DNA of 64,000 nucleotides from Agrobacterium cavarae (GTDB lineage: Bacteria > Pseudomonadota > Alphaproteobacteria > Rhizobiales > Rhizobiaceae). A program made the position numbers and the translations under genes. A model generated the notes under the pieces. The model did no database searches and was not told the origin of the DNA. It worked only from the letters and a program-made list of their open reading frames with translations. The stretch covers positions 1-64,000 of the forward strand of contig NZ_SISF01000026.1 of assembly GCF_004310285.1 (NCBI RefSeq), written 5' to 3'. Positions 27,170-36,087 of this stretch are shown here, piece after piece. Position 1 is the first letter of the stretch. Each line of letters begins with the position of its first letter.

Positions 27170-28492
27170 TCACTTCTGGACGATGACTGCGCTGCTGTTA
27201 GCCACAACAAGTGCTTGCCCCCTACCCGGGGGAGCCAGCGTGATCACGTTGTCCGTGATTGTGCCGTCTGTTGCCGATCCGACGATGATGCCATCACGAT
27301 TGTCCCGGACGGAATTGAATGCGATTTGAAAATGACTGACCCGCTTCGTGTCTATATCGCTTGGATCACCAACCAGTATGCCCACTCCCGGATGGTCGAG
27401 CACATTGTTTTTGACGATCGACAGGCCTTTAATTGTCGTCACGACGATGCCGTCGCGCACAGATCCGATGAGCGTGTTGCCGCGAATGGCCACGTTTGCC
27501 GATCCACCGGCAACATAAATCGAGTTGCCAACGGGTGATGCCTCTCTACGAAACTGTCCTTCGCCAAAGAAGCGGCCTGCCGCCTTAACGGTGTTGCCAC
27601 TGACAGTCACGTCTATCGATCGACCCAGCCGATAATAGCTATCGGAAAACACCACAATTCCGCCCGCGAACGTGTCACTCACGGTGTTTTCCTCGATGAC
27701 CATGCCGTCAACTCCGCTGGACGCAATGCCCTTGGCGTAGCCTTTCGCCACAGTGTTACGGCGAAAGATCACGTTTCGCGTGCCGTTGGGAACACGGAAG
27801 TCCGTGACAATCACCAGCAAATCGTCACCCGTCAGGGCAATGTCATTGTCTTCGGCAAGAACATTGGCCACGCAACCGTCAAAACCCAATCCGTTGCCCA
27901 AAACCTGGCGTATGCGGCAGCCGCGAACCGTAACGTTACTGGCATGGGAGACTTGGATTCCGCCGCCCCGCGCATTGGTGACCTGAACGCGTTCGACCCG
28001 GACCAGCTCTGCATTCCACAAATGCGGGTCACGCGCGCCGCCAAGGCGCAAACCGTAGGCGTTGGGCTTGCGGCTCTCGACGACGCCGGGTCGGCGCACA
28101 TCAATCGCATCGGTATAATCAAGCGATAGATCGTGGATCCAAAGCTTCCTGGCGTGCAACCAGATTGCCGGCTGAGGAGTGCCGACTGGCAATGTCGATA
28201 CAAGGACCGCCCCATCGCCGCTGAACTCGATGTCGTCAAACTGCTCTTCCAGGGTGCTGAAGATATATCGGCCTTTGGGGAAATGGACAGTCGCAGATGT
28301 TCTGGATGCCGCCGCCTGCGCCATTGCGGTCCGGATCGCATCGGTATCATCATTGCGTCCATCACCCTTTGCGCCGAAATCGCTAACGTCATAGATTTCT
28401 CTTTCGATGGCGGCGTGAACATCGCTGACCGGCCACGCGGCACAGCCTGTGGCGAACAGTAGTGAGGCTTTCAGCAGACGTCTTCGGCGCAT
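27170..28492 (-). CDS. Exported right-handed beta-helix (pectate-lyase-superfamily) protein
   Basis: A 440-residue exported protein with signal peptide (RRRLLKASLLFATGCAAW, possibly lipidated or Tat-like) followed by a DFGAKGDGRNDDTDAIRTAM block, the typical start of the pectate-lyase-3/glycosyl-hydrolase-28-like superfamily, and many beta-helix rungs (VTVRGCRI, VIFRRNTV, MVIEENTV, VTVSGNTV, VAIRGNTL, ITDNVITL). Such proteins in polysaccharide operons are lyases, hydrolases or epimerases acting on the exported polymer. ATG at 28492 is chosen for its GGAGG site; the frame is open upstream. With uronic acid expected in the polymer (ugd), a lyase role is attractive but not shown. Confidence 0.8.
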   Translation of the reverse strand: MRRRRLLKASLLFATGCAAWPVSDVHAAIEREIYDVSDFGAKGDGRNDDTDAIRTAMAQAAASRTSATVHFPKGRYIFSTLEEQFDDIEFSGDGAVLVSTLPVGTPQPAIWLHARKLWIHDLSLDYTDAIDVRRPGVVESRKPNAYGLRLGGARDPHLWNAELVRVERVQVTNARGGGIQVSHASNVTVRGCRIRQVLGNGLGFDGCVANVLAEDNDIALTGDDLLVIVTDFRVPNGTRNVIFRRNTVAKGYAKGIASSGVDGMVIEENTVSDTFAGGIVVFSDSYYRLGRSIDVTVSGNTVKAAGRFFGEGQFRREASPVGNSIYVAGGSANVAIRGNTLIGSVRDGIVVTTIKGLSIVKNNVLDHPGVGILVGDPSDIDTKRVSHFQIAFNSVRDNRDGIIVGSATDGTITDNVITLAPPGRGQALVVANSSAVIVQK

Positions 28493-28530
28493 AGTTCCTC
28501 CTTCAGTCCGTACCTGGAGCCGCGAGCATT

Positions 28531-29637
28531 TCACCCGGCGTTGCATGTTTCCGCAACGATGCGACGGATGGCCTCGTGAAACCGATGAGGGCTGAATTTC
28601 TCCGCATGACGCTTGATGGCGTCGGTATCCCATGTGTCCGGGAAAGCACGCACAGCACTACGGATCGCCTCTGGTGTCGCGTCGTCGATGAAAAGACCGC
28701 TCGTGCCTTCATCCGTCGAATCGAGAAATCCACCTGCCCGTAAGAGCAGAACCGGCGTGCCGAACGCGTTCGCTTCAATTGGCGTCAATCCAAAGTCTTC
28801 TCGTGACACCGAGATCAATGCCCGCGCATTGGCATAGAGCCAACGCAACTTCGCCTCGCTGACGTAACCGGTCGACACAACATTGGCAGGCGCATCCAGA
28901 ATCTTGCCGCCACCGGCAACGGCAAGCACATGCTCGGGCATACCCCTGAACGCCTCCACCAACGGCTGCGCTCCCTTGTATCCACGTGACCGTCCCACCA
29001 TGAGGAAGAAGGTTTTACCCGCGAGCGTCGGAACTGGCTCTGCCGGCAAGGTTGGATCAACCGAAACCGGCGGGAAAACCACGCGGGCTTCGCGGCCGTA
29101 AACTTGCCGAATGCGCTCTGCAACCGAGGTGGAATTCGCGATATAGACATCCGCGGAGGCCGCCGCCTTGCGATCCCATTTCAACAGACCCGCTCGCAAG
29201 AGGCCCAACGCCACCCGCACTGGCCATGGGCGATCCAGCAGATAATCATCCGCCTGATAAAGCCATCGTGCCGGGTTGTGACAATAGACGATCTTTCGGG
29301 TTGCCCCCGCAGTCCGCAGCGCGTGCGCCCAACCAGATGAACTGCACACCACGGCATCCGCGCGCACGGGCCTGATAAAATTCCATGTAGAAGCCAGCAA
29401 TGGCAGCGCCAGACGAGAATCTCGGCGGAACAACTTCACTCTGCTCAACGCAGTCGATCGTATCGAAATCCGGTTCATTTCCGGGAATGCATCTTCCGGG
29501 GAGTAAATCGCGGTTATCAAATAACGCGGGTTGAGCGCCCGCGCGAGTTCCACGGTGACCCGTTCCGCTCCGCCACGCTGGGTGAGATAGTCATGGGCCA
29601 ATACTACGTCGAGATGTCGCACGATTTTAACCTTCAT
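28531..29637 (-). CDS. GT4-family glycosyltransferase
   Basis: A 368-residue GT-B fold glycosyltransferase. The N-terminal domain opens VVLAHDYLTQRGGAERV, and the C-terminal domain has the donor-binding E-x7-E motif (EDFGLTPIEANAFGTPVL), typical of GT4. The block KIVYCHNPARWLYQADDYLL resembles mannosyltransferases that use GDP-mannose, which the neighbouring manC product would supply; this is an inference. ATG at 29637 is chosen because residues upstream of it show no family similarity. Cytoplasmic, membrane-associated assembly of the repeat unit is expected. Confidence 0.87.
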   Translation of the reverse strand: MKVKIVRHLDVVLAHDYLTQRGGAERVTVELARALNPRYLITAIYSPEDAFPEMNRISIRSTALSRVKLFRRDSRLALPLLASTWNFIRPVRADAVVCSSSGWAHALRTAGATRKIVYCHNPARWLYQADDYLLDRPWPVRVALGLLRAGLLKWDRKAAASADVYIANSTSVAERIRQVYGREARVVFPPVSVDPTLPAEPVPTLAGKTFFLMVGRSRGYKGAQPLVEAFRGMPEHVLAVAGGGKILDAPANVVSTGYVSEAKLRWLYANARALISVSREDFGLTPIEANAFGTPVLLLRAGGFLDSTDEGTSGLFIDDATPEAIRSAVRAFPDTWDTDAIKRHAEKFSPHRFHEAIRRIVAETCNAG

Positions 29638-29868
29638 CAATGGGGGTGGCTCGGGGAAAATTGGGCAGGTGGGAAAATCATGGCGGCACGTGCGCATGGC
29701 CGCGCCCGCTCGCGCCATTGGTGTGACCAGCGTGAGATCAAGGTTCAAAGATCGACGGGTGTCGTGATGTTATGGTGTTTGGGCAGCCGTCAGCGACGTG
29801 TCGCAGCAGGTGCGCGGACGGTGATAAGGAGTGGGAGGAGCAACCTGTCTATGCGCGCGAGACGGATG

Positions 29869-31032
29869 TCAGCGGCGTGAAATGGTCTCTTCAAAAAGCT
29901 GAAGGTATCGGGTGGTCGCGTGCTCAAGAGAATAACGCTTGGGCAAAAGAGTTGTGTTGCGAGGTGGCGCACTATCCAAGGTGGCTTGGAGCGCATCAGC
30001 CACGGCGTCTGGTTCTGTTGGTGGCGCATATCTGGCCACGAGTTCCGGAAGCCTCAGGTGGCTGGACAGAACGGCGGGCAACCCGGACGCCGCCGCCTCA
30101 AGCGGTGCAATCGCCAGACCTTCCTGTCTCAGCGACGTGAACAGGAAAACGTCTGCGGCGCTTAAAACCATTGGAACATCGGCACGAGAGACCGGCCCAA
30201 GGAAATGCACCTTGTCGGCAATATTCAAGTCTTTTGCCAAGGCTCGGAGCATAGGTTCCGCATCGCCCTCCCCCGCGATCAGATAGGCAACATCCGGGCG
30301 TTTCGACACAAGGCGCGCAAAGCCAACCAGTGACTCACGAACCCCCTTTTGCAAGATCACGCGGCTTAGGGAAACAACGATCGCCGTGGACGGACCTATG
30401 CCCAATCTCTGCCGAAGGCGGCTGCGAGCTGCCGGGTCAAATCTCAACTCCCCTTCGTTCACACCATTCTCAATCATGGTGACGGGCGTGTGGTGCACAA
30501 GCTTCGACATGGGTTTGCGCCGGAGTGCCTCATCGACGGCGGGACCGATGGAGACGATCCCGGAATAGTGTCCAAGCCGCCAGTCTCGCACCAGATAGGG
30601 AATGTTCCGGGCTGCCCCCGCCCAGGAAATGGGCGACCGGACGGCCAGCTTCGAGACAATTTCCCCCCAAGGCGTGCCATGCGACTGCAAGATGACCGGC
30701 GTCCGACATTTTCCTCTTATTTTGGCATCCAGAACGCCATGCGCGCCTCCCCCAACGCCCATCACCAGATCGACGTTGTCGGCATATTGGTCCAGAAAGA
30801 CAGAACGTGACTTGCTCCACCAGGCTTTTGAATAGCGCCCTGCTGCGCAATCCAGTGCATGGACGGTAATACCATCAACAGATGCGCCCGGAAGAAAGCC
30901 CGTTATGCCGGTGGTCAGAAATTCAACCTGATGCCCGCGTAGAACGATGGCCTTGGCAAGAGCCCAGGACAGTATTTCCATGCCGCCAAGTCGATGAAAT
31001 GGTGTCGATCTCGACACAAATAAAAGTTTCAT
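29869..31032 (-). CDS. GT4-family glycosyltransferase
   Basis: A 387-residue GT-B fold enzyme with STPFHRLGGMEILSWALAKA at the N-terminus (acceptor-side glycine loop), VVSLSRVILQKGVRESLVGFA at the start of the donor domain and E-x7-E in RQEGLAIAPLEAAASGLPAV. It would add one sugar of the repeat unit on the cytoplasmic face. It starts 5 bases after the PRTase-HAD gene stop, indicating tight co-transcription. A 231-base gap without gene separates it from the next glycosyltransferase downstream. Donor and linkage cannot be predicted. Confidence 0.87.
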   Translation of the reverse strand: MKLLFVSRSTPFHRLGGMEILSWALAKAIVLRGHQVEFLTTGITGFLPGASVDGITVHALDCAAGRYSKAWWSKSRSVFLDQYADNVDLVMGVGGGAHGVLDAKIRGKCRTPVILQSHGTPWGEIVSKLAVRSPISWAGAARNIPYLVRDWRLGHYSGIVSIGPAVDEALRRKPMSKLVHHTPVTMIENGVNEGELRFDPAARSRLRQRLGIGPSTAIVVSLSRVILQKGVRESLVGFARLVSKRPDVAYLIAGEGDAEPMLRALAKDLNIADKVHFLGPVSRADVPMVLSAADVFLFTSLRQEGLAIAPLEAAASGLPAVLSSHLRLPELVARYAPPTEPDAVADALQATLDSAPPRNTTLLPKRYSLEHATTRYLQLFEETISRR

Positions 31033-31037
31033 CGGGA

Positions 31038-32036
31038 TTACAGCTTTTTGGATTTAGCGCGCGACAGCCGCATATAAACAACGCGAAGACGATCAACCCA
31101 TTTGTCGCCAATACAGCCACGCAACCACCGCGCCAAAAGACGCACATTGGTGATCCGTTGCTTCAGGGCCTGAGGAGAAAAGCCGTTTGGCAGACATAGC
31201 CTCGGCCCTTCAATGGATAGAACAGGTTTGCCGCTCATTCTCGCAATTTCATTGGCTTGATGCAGTTCGCTCTCGACGAACAGCCTTGCCGAACTCGTCC
31301 GATAATAGGCCGCCTTGTGCGATCCATGCACGCCCGCCTGGCGTCGCTCTGCGGCGCTTGGAAGATCGAGCATGATCAATTGCTCGTACACAACGCCGTG
31401 GCGCCGCAACCATTCCTCCGTTTCCGGACGGTATTTCTCCAAACGGCTGGTCACGAGCGCCTTGATCGGATGGCTCGGCAGGTAAAGCGGGCGGGCTTGC
31501 TGTAGAAAATCGAGGTAAGCCGGTCCGTCATCATTTTCTGCGTAACTGGGATCGTGGCAAAGAACGCCATCAATATCGAGGCATGCGTCTTTCAAAATTC
31601 CCGGATGATGCAACACATTCCACTCAAAAATCCGCGGCTTATCAATGATTTCCATCACCACATCGACACGGCCCCGAATAGACGATGTTCCGTAAACCAC
31701 ACAGGTGGTGATGGGCGGCAAGTCGACGCTTGCGGTGTCCAGCTTTTCAACCGCCTTGGCCAACGCTTCTCCAGTGCGGCTACTATCGTCGACAATGAGA
31801 GCACGACGATAGTGCTTCGACGCATTTCCCCGCCGCCGTGTCGTCCCTGTTTCAAACACGCGGCCCGCACAAAATCCATCGAGATCGACGAGAGGCAGGT
31901 TCAGCGAAAGCGCAATGAAACTCGCTGCCAGAATGCCACTGCGAGGAATACCGACAATTAAATCAACATCATTCGGGATCTTCCATAAATTCCCGACAAT
32001 ATCCTTCTGTAAATCGTTATAGGTCTTCAGTTGCAC
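31038..32036 (-). CDS. Phosphoribosyltransferase-HAD fusion protein
   Basis: A 332-residue two-domain protein. Residues 1-140 form a type-I phosphoribosyltransferase-like domain: IVGIPRSGILAA and the PRPP loop ALIVDDSSRTG at 79-89. Residues 150-270 look like a HAD phosphatase domain with the nucleophile motif CLDIDGVLCHD (Asp154, Asp156) and a following KALVTSRLEKYR Ser/Thr-Arg segment. Together they could transfer or remove a phosphoribosyl/phosphosugar group, but no reaction can be assigned. It lies among glycosyltransferase genes, suggesting decoration of the repeat unit or its lipid carrier. A fusion of these two folds in a polysaccharide operon is noteworthy. Confidence 0.75.
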   Translation of the reverse strand: MQLKTYNDLQKDIVGNLWKIPNDVDLIVGIPRSGILAASFIALSLNLPLVDLDGFCAGRVFETGTTRRRGNASKHYRRALIVDDSSRTGEALAKAVEKLDTASVDLPPITTCVVYGTSSIRGRVDVVMEIIDKPRIFEWNVLHHPGILKDACLDIDGVLCHDPSYAENDDGPAYLDFLQQARPLYLPSHPIKALVTSRLEKYRPETEEWLRRHGVVYEQLIMLDLPSAAERRQAGVHGSHKAAYYRTSSARLFVESELHQANEIARMSGKPVLSIEGPRLCLPNGFSPQALKQRITNVRLLARWLRGCIGDKWVDRLRVVYMRLSRAKSKKL

Positions 32037-32092
32037 GCAATTGCCCCTCAGCTAAGCACACACGATCAACGATGCGCAGTACAAAATTCGAT

Positions 32093-33103
32093 CTAAAGAG
32101 ATCTATAGAGTTCGATGCATTTCCCCGCGACGGCATCCCATGTGAAGGCGGAACTGGTCACAGATGGAAAACGACTGCCCGCTGCCTTTGAAAGGGCCTG
32201 ATGCCATTTAGGAACATCGCCCGGCTGAACAGTGATTTGGCCTGCCATTTTGAGAAGTTCCCCAAGCCCACCGACATCCGAGCCGATGACAGGCGTCCCG
32301 GCCGCCAGCGCCTCTAGCGCGACAAGACCCAAAAGTTCAGGGCGGGAAAAATCACGGCGCTGATAATGCTCGACGGAGGGGACGAGAAGAAACCCTATGG
32401 ACTTATGGAGACTGGCGACAACTTCATCAGTCGCGTCCGAAACGAAGGTGACATCCTTGTTGCGCGCCAGTTGTTTCAGAGAAGCGAAATAGGCTTGGTC
32501 TCTAGGTTGCCCCGCCAAAACCAAACGACGTCCTACGGGTAGAGCCTCAACCGCGATATGGGCGCCCTTGTGAGGCACCAAGCGGCCAATGAAGCCAAAG
32601 TCATAGCACTGCTCAAGTGGATCTGCGTCTGGCAAATGATCGCCACCTCCCATAATGATCACATTCTGTTTGATAATACCCGTTGGATCCAGGTCCTGCC
32701 TGCTCCAGGCGCTCACATAGCCTGCGGCATCGATGAGACGCAGCCGCAAGCGTCCCAGAGCCCGGCCAGGGGCGAGCGCGCCTCCGCCATGGTCGGTCAA
32801 GACCAGTGGTTTGCGCAGCAACTTGGCCATCAGCGCTGCATAGTCAAAACCAGGCGTGTTGAGCTGGTGAACATGGACAATGTCACATCGATACGCCAAG
32901 TCGAAAAAACGGCGTAGAGAAATGGCATGCGCCGGCTCATCGAGATCGCCAAGTTCTGCAAATTCGCGCAAGGACCGCACAACAACGACATCGACAGTCA
33001 ACCCCCGGTTTCGCGCGGCACGGGCCAGTTCCGTTACATAGCGTTCACCGCCGCCTTTTTTCGCGCCGCCGAAGACCTCAAGCGTGACGAAGAGGATACG
33101 CAT
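32093..33103 (-). CDS. GT4-family glycosyltransferase
   Basis: A 336-residue GT-B enzyme. FGGAKKGGGERYVTELARAA is the N-terminal acceptor loop, GFIGRLVPHKGAHIAVEAL starts the donor domain, and E-x7-E occurs in PELLGLVALEALAAGTPVIGSD. Its ATG at 33103 shares the last base of the acetyltransferase stop, so it is coupled to that gene. It would add a sugar to the growing lipid-linked unit. Similar in kind but not closely similar to the two other GT4 proteins of the operon. Confidence 0.87.
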   Translation of the reverse strand: MRILFVTLEVFGGAKKGGGERYVTELARAARNRGLTVDVVVVRSLREFAELGDLDEPAHAISLRRFFDLAYRCDIVHVHQLNTPGFDYAALMAKLLRKPLVLTDHGGGALAPGRALGRLRLRLIDAAGYVSAWSRQDLDPTGIIKQNVIIMGGGDHLPDADPLEQCYDFGFIGRLVPHKGAHIAVEALPVGRRLVLAGQPRDQAYFASLKQLARNKDVTFVSDATDEVVASLHKSIGFLLVPSVEHYQRRDFSRPELLGLVALEALAAGTPVIGSDVGGLGELLKMAGQITVQPGDVPKWHQALSKAAGSRFPSVTSSAFTWDAVAGKCIELYRSL

Positions 33104-33561
33104 TATTCAACCTTTTCGCGTGGTACGACGCGCACCGCGGGGGCGCCGGCATAGGTGCCAGGCTGTGTAATCGAACGGGTCACAACCGAGTTCGCCCCAA
33201 TCCTGACATCGTTGCAAATGGACATGCTGCTGCGCAGGGGGGCGATGATCACCGCACCCGTGCCGATCTCTACTCTGTCGCCGATGGTCAATCGCGATTT
33301 GGTCCCGGGAGAATCGTTGACTGACAGCGTAACGCAATGCCACAGCCTCACATCGCGACCCAGGGATACGTTGGGATGAACAACGATATTCATCGCAAAA
33401 TGACCAAGAGATGGAAGCCCCGCAAGTACCGCTTCCGGCGGGAGAGCGGCACGAAAAACAAGGAAAAGATAGGCTTTAATCAGCCGTGCCCTTCGGCGTT
33501 TACCTTCGCGATGGTACCGGGTGGACAGGAGCCAGAGACGAGCCGGTTCTGTGAGAAGCAT
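33103..33561 (-). CDS. Hexapeptide-repeat acetyltransferase (serine acetyltransferase/WcaB-like)
   Basis: A 152-residue left-handed beta-helix acyltransferase. Family signature: IVVHPNVSLGRDVRLWHCVTLS with the catalytic His in a W-H-C-V context, then IGDRVEIGTGAVI, VRIGANSVVTRSI and the C-terminal PAVRVVP. The N-terminal helix (ARLIKAYLFLVFRA) resembles colanic-acid-type acetyltransferases. It probably O-acetylates a sugar of the repeat unit using acetyl-CoA. I chose ATG at 33561, one base after the flippase stop; in-frame ATG at 33582 would overlap the flippase gene and is possible. Confidence 0.82.
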   Translation of the reverse strand: MLLTEPARLWLLSTRYHREGKRRRARLIKAYLFLVFRAALPPEAVLAGLPSLGHFAMNIVVHPNVSLGRDVRLWHCVTLSVNDSPGTKSRLTIGDRVEIGTGAVIIAPLRSSMSICNDVRIGANSVVTRSITQPGTYAGAPAVRVVPREKVE

Positions 33562-33562
33562 A

Positions 33563-34843
33563 TTAGTTTGCGTCTTCCGCATTTGGGTTTGAAACATTCC
33601 GGCTTTGTCCGCGCGGACTTAGCCGAGTAACCAGAACAAGCGCCGTGGCGAGTGCAGCGGCCTGCGACCAGACGCTGATCCATGCAGCTGTCGCGGCGTC
33701 CATTCGCTGCCAGGCAGCCCAAAACAGAATGATCGTCGTGAACGCGGCGGCGGCCTGCCCCAAAGAATTGTAGCCGGGCCTGCCCAGGCCACCGAGATAC
33801 GCGGCGACGACATTGGCCCAGTAACCGATAAAGGTACCCAGCAGCAGAATCCGGATTAATGCCACAGCAGGCGCAAAATCCCCACCGAACACGATAGGAA
33901 CGGCATAGGGGAGGATTACGAGGATTACGATGGTCAAGGCCACCTGCGCAAATCCGCCGAGCAGTATCGAGCGAAGCACTGATTGTCTGTGGATGCCGCC
34001 AGCCACTTCGGCCAGTACGTTGCGCGTAAGCACTGCCGTAATAATTCCAGGCACTTCTGCAACCGTGACGGCAACAGAATAGTATCCCAGATCATTGGTC
34101 GCGACAATTGCAGGCATGATCGCCTGGTCGAGGCGGGCTGACACTGTAGCCGCAATCGTCCCGAAGGCGGACAGTATCGCGTATGAGAAAAAAGGCGCGC
34201 TTGTAAATTCCGGGATTATGTTGCCGCTTTGGCGTCTCAATGTGTTTGCGGCATTCGCATTCCCCGGAAGCCGAAGCACCGCCGATGCGCTGAGTCCGGC
34301 AATCATATAGATGGCGGCAAATGCGATCACGGATTTCACGCCGATTATCCAGAGCAGGACGATGGCGCCCACGCGCAAACCTGACCCCAGCATCCGCTCG
34401 AGATCAAGCGCACCATATCGCCGCAACCCCTGAATGTGCCCACGTCGTATGGCGATAAAGGCACTCGGCAAGAACGCCGCCCAAATCAGCAGCAAGAAAG
34501 TACGGCTTATATCGAGTTGCTCGGCAATTCTCGCAGAGTACCAGAACAACGCCAAACCCACGAGAAAAGTCATGATCAGTGCTATGATCACCGCCAGCCG
34601 AATGACCTTGCCCGGCGGAGACTGCCGGCCGATGAAATAAGTAACGGCAGAAGGTACACCGAGCGCTGCCACGGCAGCGGCCAGGGTCATGGGCTGAAGA
34701 ATACCCGCTAACTGCCCTCGCCCGGTGGCGCCCAGGGCGTGCGCCAGGATCGGGGCCGTGATTATCCCGGCTGCCGGCATCGCCGCATAAGCAATGAGAC
34801 TGCGCATAAGCGGTAGCGCGTCGCGAACATAGCGCATCGGCAT
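33563..34843 (-). CDS. Wzx-like polysaccharide flippase (MOP superfamily)
   Basis: A 426-residue membrane protein with about 12 hydrophobic segments. Its start LIAYAAMPAAGIITAPILAHALGATGRGQLAGI matches the first helices of polysaccharide-specific MOP/Wzx transporters, and FTSAPFFSYAILSAFGTIAATVSARLDQAIM the middle block. It should flip the lipid-linked repeat unit across the inner membrane for polymerisation. ATG at 34843 lies one base after the upstream glycosyltransferase stop; the open frame further upstream overlaps that gene and has no membrane character. Confidence 0.83.
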   Translation of the reverse strand: MPMRYVRDALPLMRSLIAYAAMPAAGIITAPILAHALGATGRGQLAGILQPMTLAAAVAALGVPSAVTYFIGRQSPPGKVIRLAVIIALIMTFLVGLALFWYSARIAEQLDISRTFLLLIWAAFLPSAFIAIRRGHIQGLRRYGALDLERMLGSGLRVGAIVLLWIIGVKSVIAFAAIYMIAGLSASAVLRLPGNANAANTLRRQSGNIIPEFTSAPFFSYAILSAFGTIAATVSARLDQAIMPAIVATNDLGYYSVAVTVAEVPGIITAVLTRNVLAEVAGGIHRQSVLRSILLGGFAQVALTIVILVILPYAVPIVFGGDFAPAVALIRILLLGTFIGYWANVVAAYLGGLGRPGYNSLGQAAAAFTTIILFWAAWQRMDAATAAWISVWSQAAALATALVLVTRLSPRGQSRNVSNPNAEDAN

Positions 34844-34844
34844 C

Positions 34845-36038
34845 CTAAAGCGCAGCTTCCACGGGCTGTTGTTGGCCGGAATCGAGTAATGTCCGGATCT
34901 GTTCAAGGCGCGCATCCCAACTGTTTTTGCTGAAATCACCCGGCGGGGAAGCGTATTCGCCTGCGCAGGCGCGAGCAACGACCTCGGCAAAATCTTGTGG
35001 TGAGGCGATCGTGACCCCGGGGATCGCACGGCCCGATATACTTGGTAATGCCGTTGCGACAACCGGCAAACCAGCAGCCAGATACTCGTAGACCTTCATT
35101 GGAAACACGCCCGTTGTGTATTGGTTGAGGTGATAGGGGATGATCCCGACCCAGCTCTTGCCAATTTCTGCCGCCATTTCCTGCTGATTCAGCGTGCCAA
35201 GATAGGTAACATGTGGCGAGGCCAGCAGCCGGCCAAGCGCAGGGTCGCGTTTCGTGCCATCAATGCTGAACGGTCCTGCCAGCGCAAGCCGTACCCCCTT
35301 GGCGATGATGGCCTCAAATATTGCGAAGTCGATTTTGCTGGGTGTGAGGTTGCCGACGAAAATAGCGCGCCGCTCACGATCCGATGCCGGTGCGCGCAGC
35401 CCCTGAAACAGATCGATGTCGGCAACATTTTCCCACACCATCGGGTTTGCATGGAGGGCCCGCAGATGGTTTGCGACACCTGTACTTGATGCAACCAGCA
35501 CGTCAGCCCGCGTAATCAGCCGACGCTCGGCTTGAAGCAACGCTTTGCGCGGGATACCGTCAATCGTGTGCAACAGGTCGACCGAATGATACACGACCAT
35601 CTCCGCTCGTTCCTCCAGCCCATAGGTCAGGGGTGAGAAGCTCCAAAGCGCATAGCGCTCCGGCAAGCGCGGCTGGATACGGCGCTTGATCATCCACCGA
35701 TTGAACGCTCGCACCGGCGCGCAGGCGTGAAATGGGATAACCATGGGCAGATGTCTATGTAAAGCCTCGACGCCTTCACGGCGCTTGCCAGATGCGTTGA
35801 TGTTTGGAGGATTGTGTCTTTTCAAAAGGATTGTCGAAATCCGCGCCAAGATCCGGCGCAGATCCTTGATGCTCAATCTCGGTGCCCGCAGACCAAGGGA
35901 TTCAATATAATGGACCTCACGCTCGGCCACGAGGCGCGCCGCTATATGCTGTTTATTGGTCCAGATCGGCGCATCAATATCAGCCGTAGAGAGGATCACC
36001 ACCGGCAGCGGGGGTGCCTTTAAGTTCCCATTCTTCAT
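34845..36038 (-). CDS. GT-B glycosyltransferase (non-E-x7-E type)
   Basis: A 397-residue glycosyltransferase-like protein. The C-terminal domain has AIFVGNLTPSKIDFAIFEAI, ADVLVASSTGVANHL at the hinge and TTGVFPMKVYEYLAAGLPVVAT, the 'P-x-K-x-x-E-Y-L-A-A-G' donor-site motif found in teichuronic-acid- and capsule-type transferases, instead of the E-x7-E of the three GT4 proteins in this operon. N-terminal residues 1-50 include ILSTADIDAPIWTNKQH. ATG at 36038 is chosen; upstream residues overlap nothing but lack similarity. Confidence 0.82.
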   Translation of the reverse strand: MKNGNLKAPPLPVVILSTADIDAPIWTNKQHIAARLVAEREVHYIESLGLRAPRLSIKDLRRILARISTILLKRHNPPNINASGKRREGVEALHRHLPMVIPFHACAPVRAFNRWMIKRRIQPRLPERYALWSFSPLTYGLEERAEMVVYHSVDLLHTIDGIPRKALLQAERRLITRADVLVASSTGVANHLRALHANPMVWENVADIDLFQGLRAPASDRERRAIFVGNLTPSKIDFAIFEAIIAKGVRLALAGPFSIDGTKRDPALGRLLASPHVTYLGTLNQQEMAAEIGKSWVGIIPYHLNQYTTGVFPMKVYEYLAAGLPVVATALPSISGRAIPGVTIASPQDFAEVVARACAGEYASPPGDFSKNSWDARLEQIRTLLDSGQQQPVEAAL

Positions 36039-36087
36039 GGTGAGAACGCCTTCCAAAAGGTTTTGTTGAATGAAGGGGCAGAGCCGA

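Noticed and set aside
34808..34825. GCGGTAGCG, a partial ops-like match on the plus strand
   Set aside because: It lies inside the flippase coding region on the strand opposite to transcription of the operon, and matches only the core, so it is a chance occurrence.
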